Shown piece after piece: positions 8,061 to 16,326 of a stretch of 64,000 nt of DNA. Source of the DNA: CALBPI01 sp039821605 (GTDB lineage: Bacteria; Pseudomonadota; Gammaproteobacteria; Steroidobacterales; Woeseiaceae); assembly GCA_039821605.1 (NCBI GenBank), contig JBCBNV010000004.1, positions 372,001 through 436,000 of the forward strand, in the 5' to 3' direction. Numbering within the stretch: the stretch's first letter is position 1; each line of letters opens with the position of its first letter. A program made the translations under genes and the position numbers. The notes beneath the pieces are model-generated. The model worked only from the letters and a program-made list of their open reading frames with translations, searched no databases and had not been told where the DNA came from.

Positions 8061-11000
8061 ATGCGCGCGAGTGGTCGAATCCGGTCCGGAGCATTTTTTC
8101 TCTCAGCACTGTGCCTCAGTGTTTCTGCCGCGGGCGCACCCGATGACCCCTGGGAAGGCGGCCAATGGGGCGCGGTCATCGAATGGCCGCACATCGCGGT
8201 CTCGGCAGCCAACCTGCCTGACGGGCGCATCCTGACCTGGTCCGGTTCCGAGCGGGAAACCTGGCCGACCACGGAGCAGACCTACAGCGCGACCTGGGAC
8301 CCATCGAACAACATCTTCGAGGAGATCTTTCACCCCACGCACAACATGTTCTGCGCGCACCTTGCGATGCTCGAAGACGGCCGCGTTTTCGTAAACGGCG
8401 GTCGCAATCAGACCAACAGCCCCTGGACCTCAATATTCGATTTCCGTGACGACGAGTGGGTACAGATCGAGAACATGCCGTCAGGCGGACGCTGGTATCC
8501 GACCACGATCGCCACGGCCGAGGGCGACATCTTCACGGCCATCGGCACGGCCTCGCTGCAACGTTACCCAGAACTCTGGACCGTCGACGACGGCTGGCAG
8601 ATCAAGAACGGCATCGACTTCAATCCGATGGTACTCGACGACTACTTCTCGTCGGGTACCCACGGCGAGAGCCGCTGGTGGCCGATCCTGCACGTTGCGC
8701 CCAATGGCCAGATTTTTCACTCGGGCCCGACGCCCAAGATGCACTACATCGACCCGACGGGTAACGGCAGCTTTGAGCAGGTGGGCGCCGAGTTCACGGC
8801 CTGGTACCACAAGCACGGCACCTCGATCATGTACGCCGAGGGCAAGATTCTTACAGCGGGCGGCTGGATCGCAGGCAACAACACCACCAGCACCAATCAG
8901 GCGTTCACGATTGACCTGAATCAGCCGACGCCGGTCGTGGCCGCCACGCAGTCGATGACGCATGCGCGCAAGTTCCACAACGGCGTGGTACTGCCTACGG
9001 GCGAAGTGCTCGTGATTGGCGGCAACACGTCGGGCCAGAAATTCAGCGATAACGGTGCGATTCTCGCAACCGAAATCTGGAACCCCGAGACGGGTGAGTG
9101 GCGTCTGGGTGCATCGATGGTCACGCCTCGAAACTACCACTCGATCGCGCTGCTGCTGAAGGACGGTCGTGTGCTGGCCGCAGGCGGCGGTTACTGCTCG
9201 GGCAGCACTTTTTGCAATGGATCCAGCCACAAGGACGGAGAGGTGTATTCGCCGTCGTACCTTTTCGATGGCAGCGGCAACCTGGCCGCGCGCCCGAACA
9301 TCGACGCGGCGCCGCCGCGCGTCTCCTCGGGCGAGACCTTCCAGGTTACGGCCAGCACGGGCGTCGATCGCTTCACCATGGTCAAGATGAGCTCGACCAC
9401 GCACGGCATGAACACTGACGTGCGGTTCATCGAGGTCGACTTCGCCACGGCATCGCCGGGAATCTACGACCTGAGCGCGCACATCAATCCCAACGTGCTC
9501 ACGGCCGGCTACTGGATGCTGTTCGCGCTTGACGCAAACGGCGTGCCGTCCGAAGCCCACATCGTGCAGGCCAACACGAGCGGCATGCCCTGGATGAATG
9601 CACTGCCGCAGCAATCTTCGCAGCAGGGTGAGCCTGTTTCGGTGCAGGTCGTTGCAGGCGACGCCGACGACGACCCGCTGAGCTACAGCGCCGTCAATCT
9701 GCCCGAAGGCGTCACGATTGATGCGGCGACCGGGCTCATCAGTGGCGCCGCGACGAACAATGGCACCTACAACGTGACCGTAACGGTGACCGACAACGAC
9801 GAAGGCTCGCGCAGCAAGAGCTTCGAGTGGCTCGTGTTCGGTGAAGGCCTGGGTGGTATTCGTCGCGACTGGTGGACGGGCATCAGCGGCACGGCCGTGG
9901 CCAACCTGACAGGCAACGCGAACTATCCCGCCAGCCCGACAGGCACCGACATCATCGCCCAGTTCGAGACGCCAACGAACATTCTCGACAACTATGGCAC
10001 CCGTGTGCACGGCTACCTCGTACCCACCACGAGTGGCGACTACACGTTCTGGATTGCCACCGACGACGGCGGCGAGCTTTGGCTCAGTACCGACGACAAC
10101 CCCGCCAACCGGCAGCTCATTGCGAGTGTGCCGGGATGGGCATCGCCCAGGCAGTGGAACAAGTTCCCCGAGCAGCAGTCTGCGGTCATCACGCTCGAGG
10201 CCGGGCAGAGCTACTACATTGAAGCCCTCATGAAAGAGGGCGGTGGCGGCGACAACCTCGCCGTTGCCTGGCAGGGGCCTGGCGTGCCCGGGCCCGCCGT
10301 GATTCCTGGCGCCTATCTTTCCACCGCGCCCGTCACGACGGCCGGAGCGCCCGAAGACGCGCAACTCAATGGCGCCATCGTCGCCGGTGTCACGGACACC
10401 TGGCAGACGGTCACCTTGCCGACGACCTACAGCGACGCCGTCATCATCGCCACGCCGCGTCTCGCGCCGGGTGGCGTGCCCGTAGTGACACGCGTGCGCA
10501 ATGTCGGCCCGGACAGCTTCGAGCTTCGCGTGCAAAACCCCGGTGACCTCACCGCGACGGGTCCCGTGGATGTGCATTACGTGGCCGTGGAGGCCGGCAC
10601 CTACTCAGGCAACGGCGTGCAGTTCGAGGCCGGTGTCCGCACGATCGCGAACGCCGACCATGACGCCTCGTGGACACCCGAGCCGCATGGCTATGTCCAG
10701 ACCTACACGAACCCCGTGGTGCTCGGTCAGGTCATGACGGCCAACGACGATCGCTTCAGCGTGTTCTGGGCTTCCGACGGCAGCCAGCAGAATCCGCCCA
10801 ACGCGAGCAGCGTGGCCGTGGGCCTGCATGTCGCCGAAGACCCGCAGATCACGCGCAGCGCTGAGCAGATCGGCTACCTCATCATGGAGGCCGGCAGTGG
10901 CGACATCGCGGGCCTCGAGTACGCGGCCGCGCTCGGCGCCGACATCGTCGAAGGCGTCGACAATGCGCCGCCCTACAACTACGCGACACCCATCGACGCC

Positions 11001-14000
11001 ACGGTGGCCGTGCTCAGTGCGGCGGCCATGGATGGCGGCAATGGTGGCTGGCCCGTGCTCTACGGCGCGAACCCGGTCGCCTCAGGCACGATCGGCATCG
11101 TCTACGAAGAAGACCAGATCAACGACTCCGAACGCGTGCACATCACCGAACAAGTGGCCTACCTGGCGCTCGGTGTCGCAGGCCAGGTGCCGCTGACTGT
11201 CGATGCGATCGACCCGAGTCCCGTCGTCGTGAGCGGCAGCGCGGCGTTCGAGGTCATGGCCAATGGCAACGGCCCGCTGCTCTACAACTGGAACTTCGGT
11301 GACGGCTCGCCCGAAACGGGCTTCTTGAGTCAGTCGCAAGTGCAGCACAACTACACGACGCCGGGTCGTTACGTGGTCACCGTGACCGTGCTCGATCCCG
11401 CGACGAACGAAGAGCTCACGCAGACCTTCGTGCAGCTCATCCACGCGCCGCTCACGAGCACGATGGCGCAGGCTTCGGGCAGCATCGCGGTCATCGACGC
11501 GCTGAACCAGACCTGGGTCGTGAACCCCGACAACGACACCGTGGCCGTCATTGACACGGCGACCAACACGCTTACGGCCGAGGTGGCCGTTGGCGACCAG
11601 CCCGTCGCGCTCGCGCTCGCGCCTGACAACTTCGTTTGGGTCGTCAACCGGCGTGATGCCAGCGTGAGTCGCATCGACCCCGCCGCACAGAGTGTCATTG
11701 CGACCTACGCCTTGCCGCACGCCTCGCAGCCCTACGGCATCGTCATACACGAGATGCTGGGTGTCGCTTACGTGGCGCTCGAGGGCACGAGTCAGATTGC
11801 GCGGATCGACCTGGCGTCAGGCAACGTGACGGACACCACCTTCGTCGGCGGCACGCCACGGCACCTGTCCGTCGACCCCGCAACCGACCAGTTGCTCGTG
11901 TCGATGTTTGTCACGCCGCTGCTGCCCAATGAGGCCACGGCTGCCCCCGTCGTCGAGTCGGGTGGCGTCCAGTACGGCGGTCAGGTACTCGCCATGGATG
12001 CCGTGTCGATGCAGCAGACCGGTGTGGCTGTTCTGCAGCACAGCGACCGCAACGTGTCCGAGCACTCGGGTCCGGGTGTGCCCAACTACCTCGGGCCCGC
12101 CGTCGTGTCGCCCGATGGCACGGGCGCGTGGGTGCCGTCCAAGCAGGACAACATCCTCGCGGGCGCGCTGCGCGGTGGCCAGGGCATGACCTTCGACCAG
12201 ACCGTGCGCGCCGTCACCTCGAAGATCGATCTGGTGACGGGCGCCGAAGCGTTCTGGGCACGTATCGACCACGACAACGCAAGTGTCGCGAGCAGCGCGG
12301 CCTTCGGTCCCTACGGCGTCTACCTGTTCACGACACTCGAGGGTAACCGAGAGGTCGTCGTCAGCGATGCCTACACGGCGACCGAGCTCATGCGCTTCGA
12401 CGCCGGTCGCGCACCGCAGGGCGTGGCGCTGTCGGCTGACGGCACCCGGCTCTACGTCGACAACTTCATGGACCGCACGGTCAGTGTCTACGACATCGCG
12501 TCGCTCACGGGCTCGAACGAGCTCGACATCACGCCGCTGGCCGATGTCACGACCGTGCAGTCCGAGACGCTGGCGCCGAACATCTTGAACGGCAAGCAGC
12601 TCTTCTACGATTCCCGTGACCCGCGCCTCGCGCTCGACTCCTACATGAGCTGCGCGTCGTGCCACAACGACGGCGGCCAGGACGGTCGCGTCTGGGACTT
12701 CACGGGTCTCGGCGAAGGCCTGCGCAACACGATCACGCTCGAAGGCCGCGCGGCCGTCGTGCACGGCTTCCTGCACTGGAGTGCCAACTTCGACGAGGTG
12801 CAGGACTTCGAAGCGCAGATCCGCGACTTCGCGGGCGGTACAGGCCTCATGAGCGACGCCGACTACTTCACGGGCACACGCTCGCAGCCGCTCGGTGATC
12901 CGAAGGCCGGGCTCAGCGCCGACCTCGATGACATGGCCGCCTACCTGGCGTCGCTCGACACGTTCCCGGACAGCCCCTACCGCAACGCTGACGGCACGCT
13001 CTCGAGCGATGGCGAGGCCGGCATGTTGCTGTTCACGGACAAGGGCTGCGCGAGCTGTCACGCACCGCCGAGCTTTACGGACAGCAACAACGGCAACCTC
13101 AATGACGTTGGCACGCTCAAGCCTTCGAGTGGCCAGCGTCTTGGCGGGCCGCTGACAGGCATCGACACACCAACGCTCATCAGTCTCTGGAACACGGCGC
13201 CGTACCTGCACGACGGCTCGGCGGTCGACGTCAGCGAGGCTATCGAGGCGCACCAGGGCATTACGCTGACGGCGGGTGAAGTGTTCCAGCTCTCGAGCTA
13301 TCTGCTTGAGCTCGACGGCGTCACGGCGCAACTCTCGCCCGACGATCCCGACGGCTGCACGGACTGCCTGGACTTCTCGCAACTCACGATTGCGTCCTAC
13401 TCGAACCAGGACATCGTTGGCACCTACGCCATTACGGAAGGCGGCAGCGCCATCGAGATGACGGACAACACCTGGAAGCGCACGCTCGAAACCTTCGACG
13501 TGACGCCGACCACGGTCATCGAGTTCGAGTTCAGGAGCACGCAGCAGGGTGAGATCCACGGCATCGGTCTCGACGAGGACAACAACCTCTCGAGCGACCG
13601 CATCTTCCGCGTCCACGGCACGCAGAACTGGGGTATCGGCGGATTCAATGGGTACTCGGGCAGTGATTACGTGAGCATGCAGATCCCCGTGGGTCAGTAC
13701 TACACGGGCACGGGCATGACGCTTGTCGTCGTCAACGACAACGATGCAGGCAGCGGCAACACTTCGGCGTTCCGCAACGTGCGCATCGTCCAGGACGGCA
13801 ACCTCGCGCCCATGATCACCTCACCGGGCACCCAGCTCAGCGATATCGGCGCACCCGTGTCGTTGCAGATTGCAGCCAGCGACCTCAACAATGATCCGTT
13901 GACGTTTGCGGCGACGGGTCTGCCGCCGGGCTTGTCGATGAGCACGTCTGGCTTGGTCACGGGTACACCGACGCAGCTCGGTGACTTCAACGTCAGCGTC

Positions 14001-14513
14001 GGTGTCAGCGATGGCGCCGGTGGCAGCGACACGGCCGACTTTGTGTGGACGATTCGCGAAGCCGACGATTGCTCGGACTGCATCGACCTGTCGGCCATTG
14101 GGCTTGTGTCCTACTCCAACCAGGACATCGTGGGTACGCAGACGTTGCTCGACGGCGGCACGGCCGTGCGGCTTGAGAACAACACCTGGAAGCGCTCGAC
14201 AAGCACGTTCACGATTACGCCGAACACCGTCATCGAGTTCGAGTTCTCCTCGACCAACCAGGGTGAGATCCACGCGATCGGATTTGATGCCGACAACACG
14301 CACGCGTCGAGCTCGCTCATGCGGGTGTACGGGACTCAGAACTATGGCAACGGCACCTATGACAACTACCCGGGCAGTGGCACGGTCGTCTACCAGATCC
14401 CCATCGGCCAGTACTACACGGGCAGCAGCATGTACCTGGTGCTGATCAACGACCATGACGCAGGCTCGGGCAATAACTCGACCTTCGGTCGCATCCGGCT
14501 ATTCGAGCAGTAG
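8061..14513 (+). CDS. giant exported fusion: galactose/glyoxal-oxidase-like copper radical oxidase + PA14/PKD/beta-propeller + di-haem peroxidase-like module
   Basis: 2150 residues with signal peptide. Residues ~30-510 are a Kelch propeller plus DUF1929 domain of the galactose oxidase type. All copper/radical residues are present: C98 (NMFCAH), Y146 (RWYPT), Y359-H360 (RNYHS) and H448 (TTHGMNTD); their spacings of 48, 213 and 88 resemble C228/Y272/Y495-H496/H581 of galactose oxidase. Then come an Ig-like He_PIG (515-590), PA14 (597-754), a lectin-like region (760-1040), PKD (1047-1130), a YVTN-type beta-propeller (1137-1490), a di-haem module with C1531ASCH and C1663ASCH (1507-1754), and two copies of a ~145-residue CxxC-led beta-sandwich (1764-1913, 2004-2150) flanking another Ig-like domain. 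The oxidase would make H2O2 while oxidising an alcohol, aldehyde or sugar; the haem module could use or relay it. ATG 8061 follows GAGG. Substrate unknown. Confidence 0.85.
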   Translation: MRASGRIRSGAFFLSALCLSVSAAGAPDDPWEGGQWGAVIEWPHIAVSAANLPDGRILTWSGSERETWPTTEQTYSATWDPSNNIFEEIFHPTHNMFCAHLAMLEDGRVFVNGGRNQTNSPWTSIFDFRDDEWVQIENMPSGGRWYPTTIATAEGDIFTAIGTASLQRYPELWTVDDGWQIKNGIDFNPMVLDDYFSSGTHGESRWWPILHVAPNGQIFHSGPTPKMHYIDPTGNGSFEQVGAEFTAWYHKHGTSIMYAEGKILTAGGWIAGNNTTSTNQAFTIDLNQPTPVVAATQSMTHARKFHNGVVLPTGEVLVIGGNTSGQKFSDNGAILATEIWNPETGEWRLGASMVTPRNYHSIALLLKDGRVLAAGGGYCSGSTFCNGSSHKDGEVYSPSYLFDGSGNLAARPNIDAAPPRVSSGETFQVTASTGVDRFTMVKMSSTTHGMNTDVRFIEVDFATASPGIYDLSAHINPNVLTAGYWMLFALDANGVPSEAHIVQANTSGMPWMNALPQQSSQQGEPVSVQVVAGDADDDPLSYSAVNLPEGVTIDAATGLISGAATNNGTYNVTVTVTDNDEGSRSKSFEWLVFGEGLGGIRRDWWTGISGTAVANLTGNANYPASPTGTDIIAQFETPTNILDNYGTRVHGYLVPTTSGDYTFWIATDDGGELWLSTDDNPANRQLIASVPGWASPRQWNKFPEQQSAVITLEAGQSYYIEALMKEGGGGDNLAVAWQGPGVPGPAVIPGAYLSTAPVTTAGAPEDAQLNGAIVAGVTDTWQTVTLPTTYSDAVIIATPRLAPGGVPVVTRVRNVGPDSFELRVQNPGDLTATGPVDVHYVAVEAGTYSGNGVQFEAGVRTIANADHDASWTPEPHGYVQTYTNPVVLGQVMTANDDRFSVFWASDGSQQNPPNASSVAVGLHVAEDPQITRSAEQIGYLIMEAGSGDIAGLEYAAALGADIVEGVDNAPPYNYATPIDATVAVLSAAAMDGGNGGWPVLYGANPVASGTIGIVYEEDQINDSERVHITEQVAYLALGVAGQVPLTVDAIDPSPVVVSGSAAFEVMANGNGPLLYNWNFGDGSPETGFLSQSQVQHNYTTPGRYVVTVTVLDPATNEELTQTFVQLIHAPLTSTMAQASGSIAVIDALNQTWVVNPDNDTVAVIDTATNTLTAEVAVGDQPVALALAPDNFVWVVNRRDASVSRIDPAAQSVIATYALPHASQPYGIVIHEMLGVAYVALEGTSQIARIDLASGNVTDTTFVGGTPRHLSVDPATDQLLVSMFVTPLLPNEATAAPVVESGGVQYGGQVLAMDAVSMQQTGVAVLQHSDRNVSEHSGPGVPNYLGPAVVSPDGTGAWVPSKQDNILAGALRGGQGMTFDQTVRAVTSKIDLVTGAEAFWARIDHDNASVASSAAFGPYGVYLFTTLEGNREVVVSDAYTATELMRFDAGRAPQGVALSADGTRLYVDNFMDRTVSVYDIASLTGSNELDITPLADVTTVQSETLAPNILNGKQLFYDSRDPRLALDSYMSCASCHNDGGQDGRVWDFTGLGEGLRNTITLEGRAAVVHGFLHWSANFDEVQDFEAQIRDFAGGTGLMSDADYFTGTRSQPLGDPKAGLSADLDDMAAYLASLDTFPDSPYRNADGTLSSDGEAGMLLFTDKGCASCHAPPSFTDSNNGNLNDVGTLKPSSGQRLGGPLTGIDTPTLISLWNTAPYLHDGSAVDVSEAIEAHQGITLTAGEVFQLSSYLLELDGVTAQLSPDDPDGCTDCLDFSQLTIASYSNQDIVGTYAITEGGSAIEMTDNTWKRTLETFDVTPTTVIEFEFRSTQQGEIHGIGLDEDNNLSSDRIFRVHGTQNWGIGGFNGYSGSDYVSMQIPVGQYYTGTGMTLVVVNDNDAGSGNTSAFRNVRIVQDGNLAPMITSPGTQLSDIGAPVSLQIAASDLNNDPLTFAATGLPPGLSMSTSGLVTGTPTQLGDFNVSVGVSDGAGGSDTADFVWTIREADDCSDCIDLSAIGLVSYSNQDIVGTQTLLDGGTAVRLENNTWKRSTSTFTITPNTVIEFEFSSTNQGEIHAIGFDADNTHASSSLMRVYGTQNYGNGTYDNYPGSGTVVYQIPIGQYYTGSSMYLVLINDHDAGSGNNSTFGRIRLFEQ

Positions 14514-14517
14514 GGCG

Positions 14518-16119
14518 GTGCGCCATCTGGTGCGCCACGTCGTTGCGGCGTTAGCACTGATTGCGTGGGCGGCAGCGCCGGCCGCGGAGCCCCTGTCCGC
14601 CACTTCGGCGGCAGGCCATTACCGCGTGCAGCTGCGGCCGCTCGAGGCGCCCGTGCCCATCAATGCGTTCCACGATTGGGAGCTTCGCATCACCTCGGCC
14701 GAGGGAGAGCCGCTGGACCCGCGCCAGCTCGCCGTCTTCGGCGGCATGCCCGGCCACGGCCACGGCTTGCCGTCCTCACCCGAGGTCACCGAACGCCTGG
14801 AGCCGGGCCTCTACCGCGTGTCGGGCATGCGATTCAACATGGCGGGCCTGTGGGAGTTGTTTGTCGGCGTGACCGGCCCCGCCGGGCCCGACAAGGCGCG
14901 TTTCGAAATCGCGGTTGGCGCCGATGTGTCGGCGGGCGAGACGCGCCTGGGCTTCAGTGCTGACGAAGTCGCCCGCATGCAGACGCTGGTGCTCAAGGCC
15001 CGCCCGCCCGCGGATACCGGCAACCGGCTGATCGGCAACGCCGATGCGATCGCGCTCGGTCGCGCCCTGTTCTCCGATGTGCGCTTGAGTGCCACGGGTG
15101 CGATCGCCTGCGCCACCTGCCATGTTGCGGGCCTGGGTTTCGCTGACGGTCGCAAGCTCAGTCACGGCTCGTTGCCGCTCAAACGCAATGCGCCTTCACT
15201 GCTGGGCGCCGTGCACGCCGACTGGTTCTACTGGGACGGGCGCCGCGACAGCCTCTGGGCGCAGACACTGACCCCCATCGAGACGCGCGGTGAGATGGAC
15301 AACACCCGTAGCGCCGTCGCCAAGCTCGTGCTGACGGACGCAGACTACCGGGAACGCTACGCGCGCCTCGCCAAGGGCCCGTTGCCCAAGGCGACGCGCT
15401 GGCCGGATCAGGGCGGACCCTTCGGTGATGGCGCCGCGCGCACGGACTGGCAACGCTTGTCGCCGGTGCAGCGGCGCGACATCGATACCGTGTTCAGCGA
15501 TGTCGGCAAGGCGCTGGCCGCATTCGTTGCCACCCTTGAGCACAGGCCGACGCGTTTCGATGCATTTGCCCTCGCACTTGCGGCCGGACGCGACGACCAC
15601 GCCGCGAGCCTGCTCGACGAGGACGCGCGCGCGGGTCTCAAGCTGTTTCTTGATGAGCCCCGCAGCAAGTGTCTGCGCTGCCACAACGGCAGCACTTTCA
15701 CAAGCTATGGCTTCCACAACATCGGCACAGCAACGGACACCGAGGGGCAACTCGATTTCGGTCGGGCCATCGGCATCCGAGCGGCGCAGCATGACCCGTT
15801 CAATTGCCTCGGCGAGTACAGCGATGTGGATCGCGACGCCTGCGACCACCACCGCTTCGCGGACGCGGGCCACCCGCCCGTGGGGGCCTTCAAGGTTCCC
15901 AGCCTGCGGGGGCTCGACGTCACGGCGCCCTACATGCACGACGGGCGCTTCGCGTCGCTTGAGGCCGTGGTCGCTCACTACCGTGCCGCAGCCCCTGCCG
16001 AGGATGGCAGCGACGACTTGTTCCGGCTCGACATCACCGATGCCGAGGCGGCGCAGCTTCTCGCCTTCCTGAGGGCGCTGTCCGCTGCCCCGGAGGCGCA
16101 TAGCAACACCATGCACTAG
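14518..16119 (+). CDS. di-haem cytochrome c peroxidase (MauG/CCP family) with N-terminal YtkA/FixH-like domain
   Basis: 533 residues, periplasmic. The GTG at 14518 gives a clean signal peptide (RHLVRHVVAALALIAWAAA). The in-frame ATG at 14455 would add an implausible leader and overlap the upstream gene by 59 bases. Residues ~30-130 match YtkA/FixH-like domains (FGGMPGHGHGLPSSPEVT, then GLYRVSGMRFNMAGLWEL). The rest is a two-haem peroxidase: C198ATCH near the first haem and C385LRCH near the second, with 'VPSLRGLDVTAPYMHDGRF' as in the CCP/MauG family. Such enzymes reduce H2O2 or carry out radical post-translational chemistry. It begins 4 bases after the giant oxidase-peroxidase gene, so the two are almost certainly co-expressed and functionally linked. 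Confidence 0.9.
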   Translation: MRHLVRHVVAALALIAWAAAPAAEPLSATSAAGHYRVQLRPLEAPVPINAFHDWELRITSAEGEPLDPRQLAVFGGMPGHGHGLPSSPEVTERLEPGLYRVSGMRFNMAGLWELFVGVTGPAGPDKARFEIAVGADVSAGETRLGFSADEVARMQTLVLKARPPADTGNRLIGNADAIALGRALFSDVRLSATGAIACATCHVAGLGFADGRKLSHGSLPLKRNAPSLLGAVHADWFYWDGRRDSLWAQTLTPIETRGEMDNTRSAVAKLVLTDADYRERYARLAKGPLPKATRWPDQGGPFGDGAARTDWQRLSPVQRRDIDTVFSDVGKALAAFVATLEHRPTRFDAFALALAAGRDDHAASLLDEDARAGLKLFLDEPRSKCLRCHNGSTFTSYGFHNIGTATDTEGQLDFGRAIGIRAAQHDPFNCLGEYSDVDRDACDHHRFADAGHPPVGAFKVPSLRGLDVTAPYMHDGRFASLEAVVAHYRAAAPAEDGSDDLFRLDITDAEAAQLLAFLRALSAAPEAHSNTMH

Positions 16120-16132
16120 CGCGCAATTCGTC

Positions 16133-16151
16133 CCGGCGCGAGATGCGCCGG
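16133..16151 (+). terminator. hairpin after the di-haem peroxidase gene
   Basis: CCGGCGC-GAGAT-GCGCCGG is a perfect 7-bp stem with a 5-base loop starting 14 bases after the stop. No T-run follows, so it may be a Rho-assisted terminator or a 3'-end stabilising hairpin. Confidence 0.45.
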
Positions 16152-16214
16152 CTGTGATTCCAGTCCTCAAGAACCCTCGAAACACGCGCTACGTCACAGC
16201 GCGACCATCGTTCG

Positions 16215-16234
16215 ACTGTGCGCCGGATCACAGT
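16215..16234. promoter_or_regulatory. CRP/FNR-like palindrome upstream of the FG-GAP lipoprotein
   Basis: ACTGTG-N8-CACAGT has perfect 6-base arms and contains TGTGC-N6-TCACA, one base off the CRP consensus TGTGA-N6-TCACA. It lies 93 bases upstream of the lipoprotein start. Regulation by a CRP/FNR-type protein is inference; no such gene is in the window. Confidence 0.45.
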
Positions 16235-16326
16235 TCCACTGAATCCCGCAAGAACTGGTGGTGCCTGCACCCCGAGTCGCTGCGCTGCAATTCGCGCCGC
16301 AATCAATCTCGCATGGGAGCAGAGCA

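Noticed and set aside
8481..13616. Very long open frames (up to ~700 codons) on the reverse strand inside the giant oxidase gene
   Set aside because: They lie fully antisense to a gene with clear domains and have low-complexity, Arg/Ala-rich translations typical of GC-rich third positions.
14455..14517. ATG at 14455 as start of the second peroxidase
   Set aside because: It would overlap the upstream gene by 59 bases and put about 20 extra residues before a clean signal peptide; GTG 14518 fits better.
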